Positions 46,288 to 57,550 of a DNA stretch of 64,000 nucleotides are shown in pieces. The first letter of the stretch is position 1, and each line of letters starts with the position of its first letter. The notes under the pieces were generated by a model. That model made no database searches, was not told where the DNA came from, and saw nothing but the letters and a program-made list of their open reading frames with translations. The DNA comes from Sisyra terminalis (taxonomy: Eukaryota; Arthropoda; Insecta; Neuroptera; Sisyridae), in NCBI GenBank assembly GCA_958496175.1, contig OY292279.1, forward strand, positions 5,890,001-5,954,000, read 5' to 3'. The position numbers were made by a program, and so were the translations under genes.

Positions 46288-47512
46288 GCACTGATCAACA
46301 AAAATTTGTAACAAGAAAAGTAAGCAGTAATTTTGAAATATCTATCTAACCTCTCCACAAAATCATATGTATATTAATTTGAGTAGGTCTAGTTTCCGTG
46401 ATATTTTCGGAATACAATACAAAATTGAAGAGTGGCGTTTATTTATTGATGCTTCAAAAACAAGCTTAAAGGCAGTTTTGTTACACAATGGTAATAATTT
46501 TCCCTCTGTACCTGTAGGTTATGGTACTAACATGAAAGAATCCCATGAAACAATGAAATTTCTTTTAGAAAAGATTAAATACGACGAACGTAAATGAAAA
46601 ATTTGCGGAGATTTAAAAGCTGTTGTCCTTTTATTAGGATTGCAACTTGGGTATACAAAATTTTGTTGTTTTCTTTGTGAATGGGATAGTAGGGATAGGG
46701 AAAACTTTTACGTTAAAAAAAAATTGGCGCACCAGACGATCTCTTTCTGCAGGAATAAAAATGTAAAACATGCTCCATTAGTCCAACCTAAAGATATATT
46801 TTTACCACCTCTCCATATGAAACTTGGCCTGGATAAAAATTGCGCTGGATTTCAATACCTAAAAGAAAAATTCCCCAAAATCAGTGACGCTAAGATTAAA
46901 GGTGTGTTTGTAGGCAACTGATAAAAGATGATATATTTAAAGAACAACTCGATGATCTAGAAAAACCAGCTTGGAAAGCACTTATAAAAATCACTGAAAA
47001 TTTTCTTGGAAATCACCGATCAAATGACTATAAAACTATTGTCGAGGAACTTTTAGAGAATTATAAAGCATTAGGCTGCAATATGTCCTTAAAAATACAT
47101 TTTTTACATTCACATTTAGACTTTTTTCTCCCAAACTTGGGTGCCGTTAGTGATGAACACGGGGAAAGATTCCACCAAGACATTTTTACCAAAGAAAAAC
47201 GATACCAGGGAAAATGGAGTCCAACTATGCTGGCAGATTATTGCTGGGGATTACAGAGGGACGTTCCTGACGACAAATATAGGAGAAAATCATAAGAAAG
47301 TACTTATATTAATATTATAACATGGATAAGAATTTCATTTTTGTTAAAATAATTTGTAATTTAAGAAAAGTAAAAAAAATCATATTACAATAAAACTTTT
47401 CGTATCTAAAAGTTTAGACTACTAATTCTACTCTACTTGACCTTATTCCTAACAGAATCAGCCAAAATTTTTCTTGTTACACAGAAAAAAAGTTTTTTTT
47501 GTTGATCAGTGC
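46288..47512 (+). mobile_element. TIR-bounded unit with 4 bp TSD containing an uncharacterised arthropod gene family
   Basis: The left end GCACTGATCAACAAAAA (46288-46304) is the reverse complement of the right end (ttttgttgatcagtgc, 47497-47512). The match resumes after a small indel with taacaagaaaa. TATT lies directly outside both ends (46284-46287, 47513-47516), consistent with a 4 bp target duplication. The unit has one gene remnant (46380-47295) filling nearly its whole length. This makes the family a candidate transposase or transposon passenger. I do not know a superfamily with these ends. Confidence 0.6.
46380..47295 (+). pseudogene. Remnant of an uncharacterised protein family common in arthropod genomes
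   Basis: Three collinear pieces with inactivating changes. First EEWRLFIDASKTSLKAVLLH to KIKYDERK, then a TGA where a W codon is expected. In the same frame follow ICGDLKAV-LL and GYTKFCCFLCEWDSRDRE, PPLHMKLGLDKN and FPKISDAKIKGVFVGN. Then a frameshift, and WKALIKITENFLGNH, ENYKALGCNMSLKIHFLHSH, LDFFLPNLGAVSDEHGERFH and MLADYCWGLQRD. I recognise this as a repeated, uncharacterised family in arthropods. The order D (LFID), D (CGDLK), C-x2-C, and E/H (EHGERFHQD) is compatible with an RNase H-fold DDE transposase, but that is my inference. Confidence 0.65.
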
Positions 47513-47516
47513 TATT

Positions 47517-49509
47517 AATTCAATTCACGATATTGAAAAAAACGCTTTGCAATTGCTAAAAAAAAGTTAACATTTTATGTTTTTTAAATATTAAAAACTA
47601 GAGGATAATACTTTTATAAAAGTTTAAACGATCTATAAAAATTGTATCGTTGGCTAAATCGATAGATATAAGCGTTTTTTTGAGATTAATACTGTTTTGG
47701 TGAAAGCTTAAAAAGAATAATCGATTGCTTTTTCTACTGATAAATGATGTGAGGCTTTTGAATTAAAATTTGTACAATATTTATTTAAAATAGTTATAAG
47801 AATAACTATTTGGTGTTTTGAATGAAAAATGAAGCAATTTGAGATCGGTGATCTCAAATGACGGCCAAACGGGAATATTTTCGGTCATATTTGCCAAAAA
47901 AAAAAAAATCCACTCAAATATTCCATGTTTTGCATGCCAATTCCCAGGACACTGTTCCATATATGTTCCTCTAGCCTTTCATCTGCTTCTTCATGTGTAT
48001 CCCTGTGGCTTTTTTCGATTTGTCATCGTTATAATTTAAAAAAATAAAAATAAATAGAAATTCCGTGAAAAATTTATATTCAGTTTTTGCACGTGTCACA
48101 CAATATCTGCATCCCACACCACCGACCGCTCATCTTCCATCACATTCCCCCTTACAACCACCGTGGAAAACGTTAAACTTCCTTGCCAGAGATTTCGCCG
48201 GCTGTCCCGTGAGATAAAGTCACACCGACCGATCCCGGAGATCGTGAAAAGTGGGAAAAACTCACAGTCGGGAATAGACGCATATATACACATATCTTAT
48301 AAGCCATGAGACAACCTCGTTTTCGCTATCCCTGTTTTGTGTTGATCTAAAATGAGACCATTATTCATATGACGAAGGAATGTTTTTGTCACACCCGCTT
48401 TTAAACCTCGCCAAAGCTTATGATTGCCTCTACAATATGGACCAAAAAAAAAAAAGAAATTAAAATCACATGTCAAGTAAAAACAGCGATATAACAGAAT
48501 AATAAAACGATTACAATTATAATTCAAGCTTGCATTGTTAAAAAACCATTAAATGAACCCTCAGGTGATTAGTCAATAAAAATTTCAAGTCATATATTTT
48601 CATTTTCCTGGAAAATTTTTTGGTCAAAATTTTTCACAAACATTTGCTTCAATTGAAAAATAAAATTAGATACCTTTCACGAGAGAAAAAAAATACAGAA
48701 TTGAATTTTTGCTTCACAAAGATAAAATGTATCGAAAACAAAGGAAATAATGTAAACAATACAAAGAATGACAGATTTATAAATGATTCACGAGGATAAA
48801 TAAATAAATTGACTTAAAGTCATAAAAGGATTATTGATATATTATATGTTTGACAATATTGAAACGAGCGAAAGAACGTGTGGACTGGGAAAATAAAAGT
48901 AGATAGAGGTCGGGGGGGGGGATGGGAGGACTGTGCCGCAAAACCAAACAGACATGGTAAGGGATGAAAAATGAGAAGAGCTGGAAACGATTTTATATAA
49001 ATTTATATCTACACGTTTCTCTTTATATATATAAAAATATTGAAAAGTTTTTTAACGAGTCAATAGGAAAATTAAGAATTTATTTCCTCGATATTTGATT
49101 TAATATCGGTTTCTTTGGGCTTGAATTAATGTGAAATTTATTTTTAACCGAATGAAGATTTAAACCTTTGCTTCTCGATTCTGAAGTGGAGAACCCTAAT
49201 ATGATTTATAGCAAACAATTTTATCTGTAGGAAGATTTGGTAGTTCGCTACGAATAGAAAACATTAAAAACAAATTCATCCCCTAATTAATTACGGGGAA
49301 ATATTCATACACCATTCCTGGCAAAACTGACAAATGGCAGATTTTAGCAATTTAATATACACAAAATGACAGTTGAAACCAATGACAACCAACAATTAAT
49401 TCAAAGTTGAAACAATAATTACTATATTGGTATTAGACTCACATGAATATGTTTACATTTTTGGTTTTCTGTCGTTTGTGCTATGCGTAAATTTGCCTAT
49501 TATATTGAT
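47517..49509. other. Unique stretch, GC-richer at 48.1-48.3 kb
   Basis: Short ORFs without domains. A poly-G tract (48910-48920) and AT-rich sequence. The GC-rich block at 48110-48290 has short ORFs on the minus strand but no splice-bounded coding signal, so it may be regulatory. Confidence 0.4.
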
Positions 49510-50482
49510 TAGACTAGGTCAAAAAAATCGATTATTTTATTTTTTTAAGTGTTTTGAAAATTTTTTTCAAGGTGACAAAATAAAAATATCGGGAAGGTTT
49601 GAGCCCTTAATATTAATATTAAGAGGACTATCATCTTTAATTTCGATTTTTTATTTGTGCTTTCATTTTTGCGTCAATGCTGTCAAACTATCAAAGTAAA
49701 AAAAATTAATCTGCACATATATTTATAGAAAATAAGATTCCCTTCAAAAAAACGTTTCTTTGAAAATTTTTGCCAAACATGCCGTTTCTGAATTATCATG
49801 TTTTAAACATTGATATAATTTTAAGATTTTTCTTATTTATTTTGGAATTTTGTAACTAACGAACAAATAACTATATATAGAAATATACAATGTAGATTCT
49901 TGAAGGTAATTTAATGTTCTGCAAAAAAGGTATCTTAACGTTTTTATATAAAATCACTTTTTCAAAAGTTATTCACAATTAAAGTTGAAGGAAAAATTAA
50001 ATTATTGTCTTTTTCGTTGTTGAACCAATTTTGAAAAATTGATTTTATGTAAAAACTGTAAGAAACCTTTTTTGTAGAGCATTAAATTTCTTTTGAGAAT
50101 CTATATTGTTCATTACTATATATTTATTTGTTCGTTAGTTACAAAATTCCAAAATAAAGAAGATAAATCTAAAAATTATATCAATTTTTAAAGCCTTATT
50201 ATTCGGAAACGGCGTATCTAGCAAAAATTTTTAAAGATACGTTTTTTGTAGAAAATTTAATTTTCTATAAATATATGTGCAGATAATTTTTTTTTACTTT
50301 GATAATTTGACAGCATTGACGCAAAAATTAAAGCCCAAATAAAGAATCGAAATTAAAGATGATAGACCTCTTAATATTAATATTAAGAGCTCAAACCTTC
50401 CCGATATTTTTTTTTCACCTTGAATAATATTTTCGATATACTTTTCAAAAAAAAAAATAGTCGAATTGTTTGGTTCAGTTTA
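49510..50482. mobile_element. FB1 palindromic MITE, complete copy d, 973 bp
   Basis: The whole element is one inverted repeat with its centre near 50000. It runs from TA (49510-49511) plus gactaggtcaaaaaaatcga to the mirrored right end ttggttcagtt plus TA (50481-50482). Both arms carry the palindrome cttaatattaatattaag (49607 and 50371) and the block ctgtcaaactatcaaagtaa. No coding capacity; the 90-codon ORF over its left arm is incidental. Confidence 0.85.
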
Positions 50483-52600
50483 ACATTGATATTAAAAGCA
50501 AAATTAAGGTTGATAATTTAATCATTTTTTAGTTATCACAGACTTCTAATAACTGATGTGCCATTTTGGACATTACCAGAAGATGCTTTGGCAGTGGATT
50601 TAAAACATTTTTTTAACTACGCCAAACAAGTATAACTTTTCACGCTTCTACATAAGTACATATACCTTTGTTACATTTTCAATATAAGAATTACTACTTC
50701 TGGGAAAGCTTGAAAGCATAGTATGAAAATATGATGTAAAGTATATGACTGCAATCTGATAAAAGAAAATTATATTTTTTACTTGAAAATTTTACATAAA
50801 TCCTCATATATTCACAGAAACAAAGCCAAACGAAAAATAATTTGATTTGATCTCAACACCCCGAGCTACTTTGTTTGCGATTAAACGTTTTACGGCCATT
50901 TAATAAAATATGTTAACAAAGAAAAGCGATTACATATAGCGAAAGTTAAAAATCTCTCGCCGTTTTTCATTATAAAGATATTCAAAGATGGCATTATCTG
51001 CACGAGAATCAGAAATGATGAATTCATTTTTGCCGGGAGGGTGGAAAAAGATAATGGTAGGAAGAGATTTGAACGCACGGTTTGCCATTAGCAGGTCAGT
51101 GTTATCGCCCTATTCTAATCGGCTTTGTATATAAATTAGCGGGCAATTATTTTTAACTACAGCTAAACGCGTTGGAGTTTCCTTTTTCCTTTTGGTGGAA
51201 ATGACACGTCAAGGGAATGCCGCGGCAAGGAGTGCGGAAACAGGAAGAGAAGTTAGGGTATGCGTGTTTGTGTCTCTATAATATACGAACCCAGGTCCCA
51301 TATACTACCCAACCAACGGGGGGTGGGGGTGCTGACTCAATTCCAATTGAAGCGCGTCACTACAGGTGAAAATTGTGAAATTATAAAATCATTCGATGCG
51401 TTGGAAAATGATCTTGATAAGCACAATATTGACCTTTTCTATTTTTCCTGAAAAATAAGTTTTTACTTTTTGTGGGGGTGAAAACAAAAAAGGGTTGGAA
51501 GGGTGCGGGACAACGAGACAGTGGGAAATATATAAAGTTGTTTTACATTTTTCAAACGCGACAATGGCAATTAATAAAAGATGACATTAATTATTTTCTT
51601 GGGCGAACTTTGGAAAATGGAAAATGAAAAGCGTCAGTCGTGGGAATGAGGTCTCTCGTATTCGTCCATTCATTCAACGACAAAAAGATTACAATCTGTT
51701 AATTAAATCACAACTCCAAATCCCACCATCCCACCATCCCACCACTCCACCACTCAAATGACATCCCCAATCTTCATATCATCCCCGTTGTAATACCTCA
51801 TTCTTTTTTTTAAATCCTCATTGTCGTAGTGAAAAACGCAGGGTGTTGTTGCTGCACGAAATTGAACATTCACAACTCGCAGCCATTAATGAAAATTATT
51901 ATTATTATTATTGTTTTATTACGTTTTTTTTTGTCTCTTACACTGGCAACAAGACTACCATTTATTCGTCTCCCATGCTCTCCCAATCACCCCAAGACTA
52001 GATCGAGAATAAATTTAAATTAACGCGCTCTGACTGCTTTTAAATAAATTGGATTTTAATTAACATGAAATTAGTGTCACATGAATTTGTTTTTGGTGGA
52101 GGAAAATTTTCATTATTAAGTCGACCAATAAAACTTAATAAATTAAATATTTTCCCAAGACTTTTCTCCGACATAAATCATTGCCACTTTTCGATAATGA
52201 AAATTATTCACTCCTGTTATTGTATGAGTGACAAAATTAACGACCGTTACTATAAATTTAAAAAGACTAACATTTTCTAAATATCAGAATAAAGATTAGT
52301 TTTTGGGAATTAAAAAAAAATAGTGCAACTATGATTAAATATTTACGGCTAATCTTTTAACTATATGCATGTCAAAGTCTTATTATGTCCCTACAAAAAT
52401 CTTTATCAGCCATTTTGTTGAAGTGTTAACAAAATACTTTCTTTGTACCCTTACCATGTCAATTTTTGAGCCTATAAAATGCAGTTTGCCGGAAGTACTA
52501 CTTAAGGCTTTAATCTAAAGAAAAATGCAGCCAATTGGCAATTGATACAAAAATATTGTACATCAATTAAAATATGTAAATTTAGGTTTTGGATTATATA
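50483..52600. other. Unique stretch, GC-richer at 50.9-51.9 kb
   Basis: Short ORFs on both strands without recognised domains. A pyrimidine-rich tract repeats ccaccatcccacc (51721-51752) and an ATT microsatellite lies at 51894-51912. Possibly regulatory or intronic. Confidence 0.4.
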
Positions 52601-52609
52601 AACGGTTGA

Positions 52610-53040
52610 TTTTGGATTGGTGACCAAAAAGGTGAAGGTAGATCAATGAAATTTGAAGACATATCTGGTTTGGATGAATAATAAGATCAAGATTTATGCC
52701 AAACTCAAGAGGAATTTGTGGAAATCATAAAAGTGAGTCAACAAGTGGTTTTAAAAGATCTAAAAGCCGTCAAGATGGTACAAAAATATGGAAACTGGGT
52801 TCCCCATAAACTGATGCCAAGAGACACCAAACACTGATTCTTTATTTACGAATAACTGTTCCAAAGGCCAATATGGGCAGCTTTTTGGGTAGAATAGGGG
52901 TGGAGGACAAAAGTGGATTCAGTTTAACAATCCAAAGATTAGAAAATCATGGAGTAGGGCTTGCCATTGATTAATTTCAACAGCGAAACCAATTTTTTTT
53001 TCGATGGAAAATCGTTTGTGCCCAAATAGTTTAGAGATAA
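52610..53040 (+). pseudogene. mariner transposase, N-terminal and middle part
   Basis: Reading through stops and shifts gives DLCQTQEEFVEIIKVSQQVV, LKAVKMVQKYGNWVPHKLMP, RDTKH, then QKWIQFNNPKIRKSW and STAKPIFFSMENRLCP. These are successive mariner motifs (helix-turn-helix, the WVPH-L linker next to the helix-turn-helix domain, and the K-W-----NPK-R-SW and STAKP segments around the catalytic region). The first catalytic aspartate position reads differently. The C-terminus lies 1.6 kb away at about 54660-54790, with LINE sequence in between. Confidence 0.7.
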
Positions 53041-53169
53041 TTAATTACAAAAAAGTAATTATTTAATCTTTGGTTAAGATAGATGTTAAGAAAATCGGAT
53101 TTTTTTTTCTGGACTTTTATGTAATTTGCACCAGTTCAGCAATGTGGCGCTATTTCATAGTGGTGATAG

Positions 53170-53920
53170 CAGGCAATTGATCTTGAGCGGTGTTTAAGTA
53201 GCTGAAGAAGTCGAACTTCATTCTTCTGTCTTTTTTATTTTTATTATTTGTTGATTGTTCTTGACCTTGTGATCAAGCCACAGCTATTTCTTGGAGCTCT
53301 TGAGGGAGTTTCCGCTTCAGCCTTCTTTGTTTTATAGTTTCCCCCAAGCCTAGTTCTACTGCACTAGGACAATTTTCCAGGACGTTAAAGAAATTCCTTG
53401 TGAGTTGGATTAGAAAGTTTTTTATCTATGGGACGTTAATTTCGTGATGAATTTGGTTGTTTTTCACATACCATGGAGCTTAAGTGATGATTCTCAAGAC
53501 TCAATTTTGGAACACCTGTAGATCATTGTGATTTTTTCTTGAGGATGGAAGCCAAACTACGCAAGCGTATTCAAAAAGTGGTCTAATGACTGATTTGTAT
53601 ATCATCATTAAACATTCCATACTTAGACGAGATCTTCTGTTGATAAGTGGGTATAATTGGATGAGTCGAGTTTTGGCTTCTCTGATTTTACTTGAGATGT
53701 GGCTTTACCATGTTAATTTTAAGTCCAAAAGTATGCCCAAATATTTAACAGGTGTCTTTTTCTCACTCCATGGAATTTCCATATGATCCAGCACGGGAGG
53801 CTCCAGTTGGTTGGAAAAACGTCTTATAGAGAAGATTTTTGCGATGCTTTTTGATGGATTTATAAGAATTTTCTTTCTACTGAACCAGGAAGATAGGTGG
53901 TTGATAGACTTATGTATATT
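53170..53920 (-). pseudogene. Non-LTR retrotransposon RT 3' part (Jockey/Loa-like)
   Basis: The minus strand gives PVKYLGILLDLKLTW (53750-53705), SKYGMF/LSMECLMMIYKSVI-like, RPLFEYACVVWLPSSRKNHN, LQVFQN-VLRI, APWYVKNNQIH and LTRNFFNVLENCPSAVELGL. This is the thumb and connection region that follows FADD in LINE reverse transcriptases. Catalytic blocks are absent and several shifts occur, so it is a 3' fragment. It lies between the two halves of a mariner remnant. Confidence 0.7.
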
Positions 53921-54639
53921 TCGCTAAAAACATTATTATCTTAACATCTTTCTTCATCAATAATTAATAATTAATTAATAATTACTTAACTTTTTTGTCC
54001 CCAACAAAACGGATTCTTTCTCAAACCTCTACAAACGATTCACCATGGATTGACGAAAAAAAATTTTGGAAACTTCGAGCTATAAATTTCCTTATAGGGT
54101 AAAAACATAATCTAATTCCAAAAATTAAAGACAGATCCATTTTATGTAAGGTTCAATTCCAGTATAAATAACTAAAATTGTTTTACAGTTTTAATTTTTT
54201 CTATTACAGTTTTTAATTGACATTGATGAGGTCAGTTTGTAATAATATTATTATTATATGTAAAGTATGTTTGTATATGTTGTTAATTATTATAATACTT
54301 TTCAGAGCTTGATAAAGTCTTAATTTATTATTATTAAAGAAAGATTTGAATCAAAGAATAATAATGAAGAGAATGATACAAAAAATGCGTAAATAAACTT
54401 AAGGAAAAACATATAAAATATCAGTTTTGCATATAACAATTATTTTTCTTTTCTTTACCACCAAATATAAAACTTAAATGATATCTTATCCTAGCTTAAA
54501 TCTTAAAATAAATGTGTACCATTTTTGAGGAATTTTACCAGCGACAACTAATGCAATTAAGCCTAGAATTGAAGATCAAGTACCTCCAATAGATCAAAAT
54601 ACGAGAAGAGATCATTTTTCCTTATAATTTTTGGAGACA

Positions 54640-54790
54640 TGTCCCAAAATCAATAAATAATCAGAGGATGAACTTCAATTAGATGTTTTATCTCACCTGC
54701 CAAATGCAATGATTATTGCACTATTCAATTACCACTTATTCCGGGTCCTGATCCATAGCTTGGTTTTTAAAAGTAATTTTTAGATTGCTT
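54640..54790 (+). pseudogene. mariner transposase C-terminal fragment
   Basis: LDVLSHLPNAMIIALFNYHL followed by FRVLIHSL matches the mariner sequence LPHPPYSPDLAP-DYHLF-SL. It has the same orientation as the N-terminal part at 52610-53040, and the two could belong to one interrupted element. Confidence 0.6.
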
Positions 54791-54923
54791 TGAAAGACCA
54801 TAATTTTTTTTAAAGAACCTGTTGGAATATTCAAAAATAATGTTAAAATTGATTAAGAGGCTATTGAATAAATGTATCATGGAAATAATAATTTTAAATT
54901 CTATTTGGCTTGTTCATTGGTTA

Positions 54924-55790
54924 TTAAGGGGGTTTTCTGGTCAAGAAGCCTGAATTTTAGGCATATTTTCAAGTGAGATAAAAAAAATGGAAAACATTTA
55001 ATCCCTTTTTTTATATGTTTTTTATTGACATTTAGAAAATATAAAAAAAAATAACTAGAAAAAAAAAATCAAAATTAGCCGACATACAACGCCGGTGGAG
55101 TGGGGCTTCAAAAAAAACGGTGCGTCCTGGTTGACATGATTTCAACCCTTGTAGAGATCTAAAATAAAAAAAATTAAACAAATTTTTCATTAATATAGAT
55201 GTCGCTATCGGGTTGACCATTTTGAAAAAATAATAAAAAAAAAAATGGCGTCGACTTGAAAAAACAAAATTTTTTTACCCGATTTTTTCGACCTTTTTTT
55301 AACATCAACATTTTTTAAAATTCAAAACAGACGCGATGGAGAGTTTTATAAACAAGATATATACCAAATTTCGAAGGAATCGATTCAGTAGAACTTGAAA
55401 TATCATGTCAACCACCTTAAAAAAAGTAATTTCGAGAAAAACGCGTTTAAAGTTTAGGAATCAATTCTAAGGGAATAACTCTAAAAATGATATGTAATAC
55501 TCACTTTGCATCAATCGGCGATCCCAGATCCATACATTGGACCTTCCTCCTGCTCTTAATTCAGGTCTTGAGAAGTTTTTTCAGCTAATCGAGCTGTCCT
55601 ACCTTCTTTTTCAGCAGCTTGTTCAGAGCGGTCAATTCTAGTTTCGTTTGTCTCTAAATCGGCTGTATCTCCGAAAATAATTTAAATTTTGAAAAATTCT
55701 TTTCAGATCATATTTTTGAATGTCTAAACTTTCAAAATATGCAAAAAAAAATCTTTTTTTTGAAATTTCTAGACCAGAATACCCCCTTAA
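54924..55790. mobile_element. TTAA-flanked MITE, 0.86 kb, second family
   Basis: The left end TTAAGGGGGTTTTCTGGTCA (54924) and, on the minus strand, TTAAGGGGGTATTCTGGTCT (from 55790) form an imperfect 24 bp TIR with TTAA at both sides. Interior is AT-rich with no credible ORF. The terminal layout TTAAGGG...GTC-AGAA resembles that of the element at 688-1390, suggesting one transposase superfamily, Kolobok-like rather than classic piggyBac by its GGG start. Confidence 0.85.
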
Positions 55791-57123
55791 TTATTGTTTA
55801 TTATAAAACAACAGAGTATAATTACAATGATAACAAATCTGCAGTTGAAAAAAAAACGTAATAATTTTGAATCAACTAAATTTCGTCAGTAAGAAAATCG
55901 TTCAATTAATAATTATAAAACCAATCGTTAGGTTTTTCTTGAAGCCAAGCGCAATTTCCAACAGGAGCTATATAAAATTTATCCTTAAGGAATAACTGCT
56001 TACATTTCAATAAGTATAACAGAAACTTGTCATTTTCTTAAACTTTGTTTATTAAAAATGATCTATTTATCAAGAAATTAAGGTGGTATTCGTCCATAGT
56101 TGTGGATTGTGCAGATGTATATAAAAATAAAATAAAAAGAAAAGGTGTTTTACAAAGCAGAGAAAGTTCGTTCATGTTTACCTTCATACATTTATCGTTA
56201 TTATTACTGTCGTAAGGGTTAATTTTCTCGGACAATTGGACATAATAGCCCTTGATAGTTACAAGGGGGTGGTGTCGAGTTTTGCCAGTGAAATGTGGTT
56301 TGTGATTGACTTTTGTGTTTAGCCGTAAGCTGGCAAGGTTTGAAGCTTTTGTAGCCATTTTCATCGCGTGTCTAATCGCAGGAAAAAATCTAACTCGCAC
56401 ACCAAATTATTATATTTTTCCATTTTTTTTTTCTTCTGTATTCAAAAAGCCAGGGGTGAATTTTTCATAGACATCATTGGTTCACTTCTGACAGCTCAAT
56501 TACTAACTTCACATTTTCTATATGAAATTGCCACTTTTTTCACACAACATATTCATATGTGTAAAACCGTGGCCGCCCGTCCCCCACACATTGGGGCCAG
56601 CAACAATGGGGAAATATTAAAATATTCGTTTTTGTTACGAAACATTTATAAAAATATGAATATATTTGCATAATGACCAGAAAAATGCAATCGAATGAGT
56701 TTTAAATTGGCATTTTATTATTTATTATAACTCTGTTTTGTTTCTACATGGGATTTGAATCATGGCATCGTATTGATTGAATTGATGAAGCAAAAAAAAA
56801 AAGTTGGATAGAAATTGTGGAAAAATGTATTCGTATTTACAGCAGCTTTTTTCTTTGTCGAGAAATTCGCATATAAATGAAAACAAATGAATGCTCTGAT
56901 TTTTGATATTCATTTATTCAAACAAGCAAACCAAAAAAAAAAATGGATGAGGAAAATATGAATCGCTGGTTTTTCCGATATGATGACCAAGATCATTGAA
57001 TTTCAAATTGATAGGAGAGTTGATTTTTTTTGTACCGAAATTTTCAAGAGTTACGTCTAGCACATTAAAAGAGCTTTTAGTTGGAATTTTGTTGCGGATT
57101 TATTGAAATAAATGAATAATTAT
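55791..57123. other. Unique stretch, GC-richer at 56.2-56.6 kb
   Basis: Two opposed ORFs of 120 and 101 codons (56038-56400 minus; 56368-56673 plus) have no recognised motif and biased composition. No TIRs or RNA genes seen. Confidence 0.4.
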
Positions 57124-57162
57124 TGGATAATAATATTTGTCTTATGACTGAATTTCTTCTTT

Positions 57163-57207
57163 ATTACGACTTATTTCAACAGTTTTTGGCTGTCATCATC
57201 AGGTAAT
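57163..57207 (-). ncRNA. Hammerhead ribozyme, family D, PLE end
   Basis: On the minus strand: stem I AUUAC, core CUGAUGA, extra U, stem II GACAG with loop CCAAAAA and CUGUU (one G-U), GAAAUAAGUC with a minimal stem III, then GUAAU closing stem I (5 of 5 pairs). The cleavage triplet is GUC and cleavage is predicted between 57168 and 57167. All catalytic boxes are intact. Confidence 0.7.
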
Positions 57208-57299
57208 GGTTATTTTGTCAGTTGTAAACAAATTTTATACAGGTTGTTTGTTTTATATAATTTGTCGTTAAGGATGTTATTTGGATCTAATTTCTAGGA

Positions 57300-57525
57300 T
57301 CTTCTAGGGTGTTCATATGTGATACTTTCTTGCAATTATGAAGTGACTTAAAATTTATTTCGACATTTAAGCATTGATGATTTTCGTCTTAAAGGTGTTT
57401 TGTAAAATTTGAAGTTGTTGTTGAAGTAGGATTTTTCGGTGAATGTTCCTTATATCTTGTTCCAAAAAATCAATCAGTTTGGCCAATGAAGAATTTTTCA
57501 CAGGAACCACATTTTATTTTAAATA
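57300..57525 (-). pseudogene. PLE GIY-YIG endonuclease domain, C-terminal
   Basis: KIKCGSCEKFFIGQTD, a stop, then FFGTRYKEHSPKN and, further on, LNVEINFKSLHNCKK and HMNTLED. The pattern C-SC-K-YIGQT-R----R--EH is the GIY-YIG endonuclease of Penelope-like elements, which nicks the target for priming. An in-frame stop replaces the arginine after GQTD. Confidence 0.75.
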
Positions 57526-57550
57526 TTCAGGTTTTATTTTAAGTTGTAAT

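Noticed and set aside
56038..56673. Two opposed ORFs of 120 and 101 codons
   Set aside because: They overlap antisense at their starts, have no recognised motif, and lie in unique DNA without splice signals.
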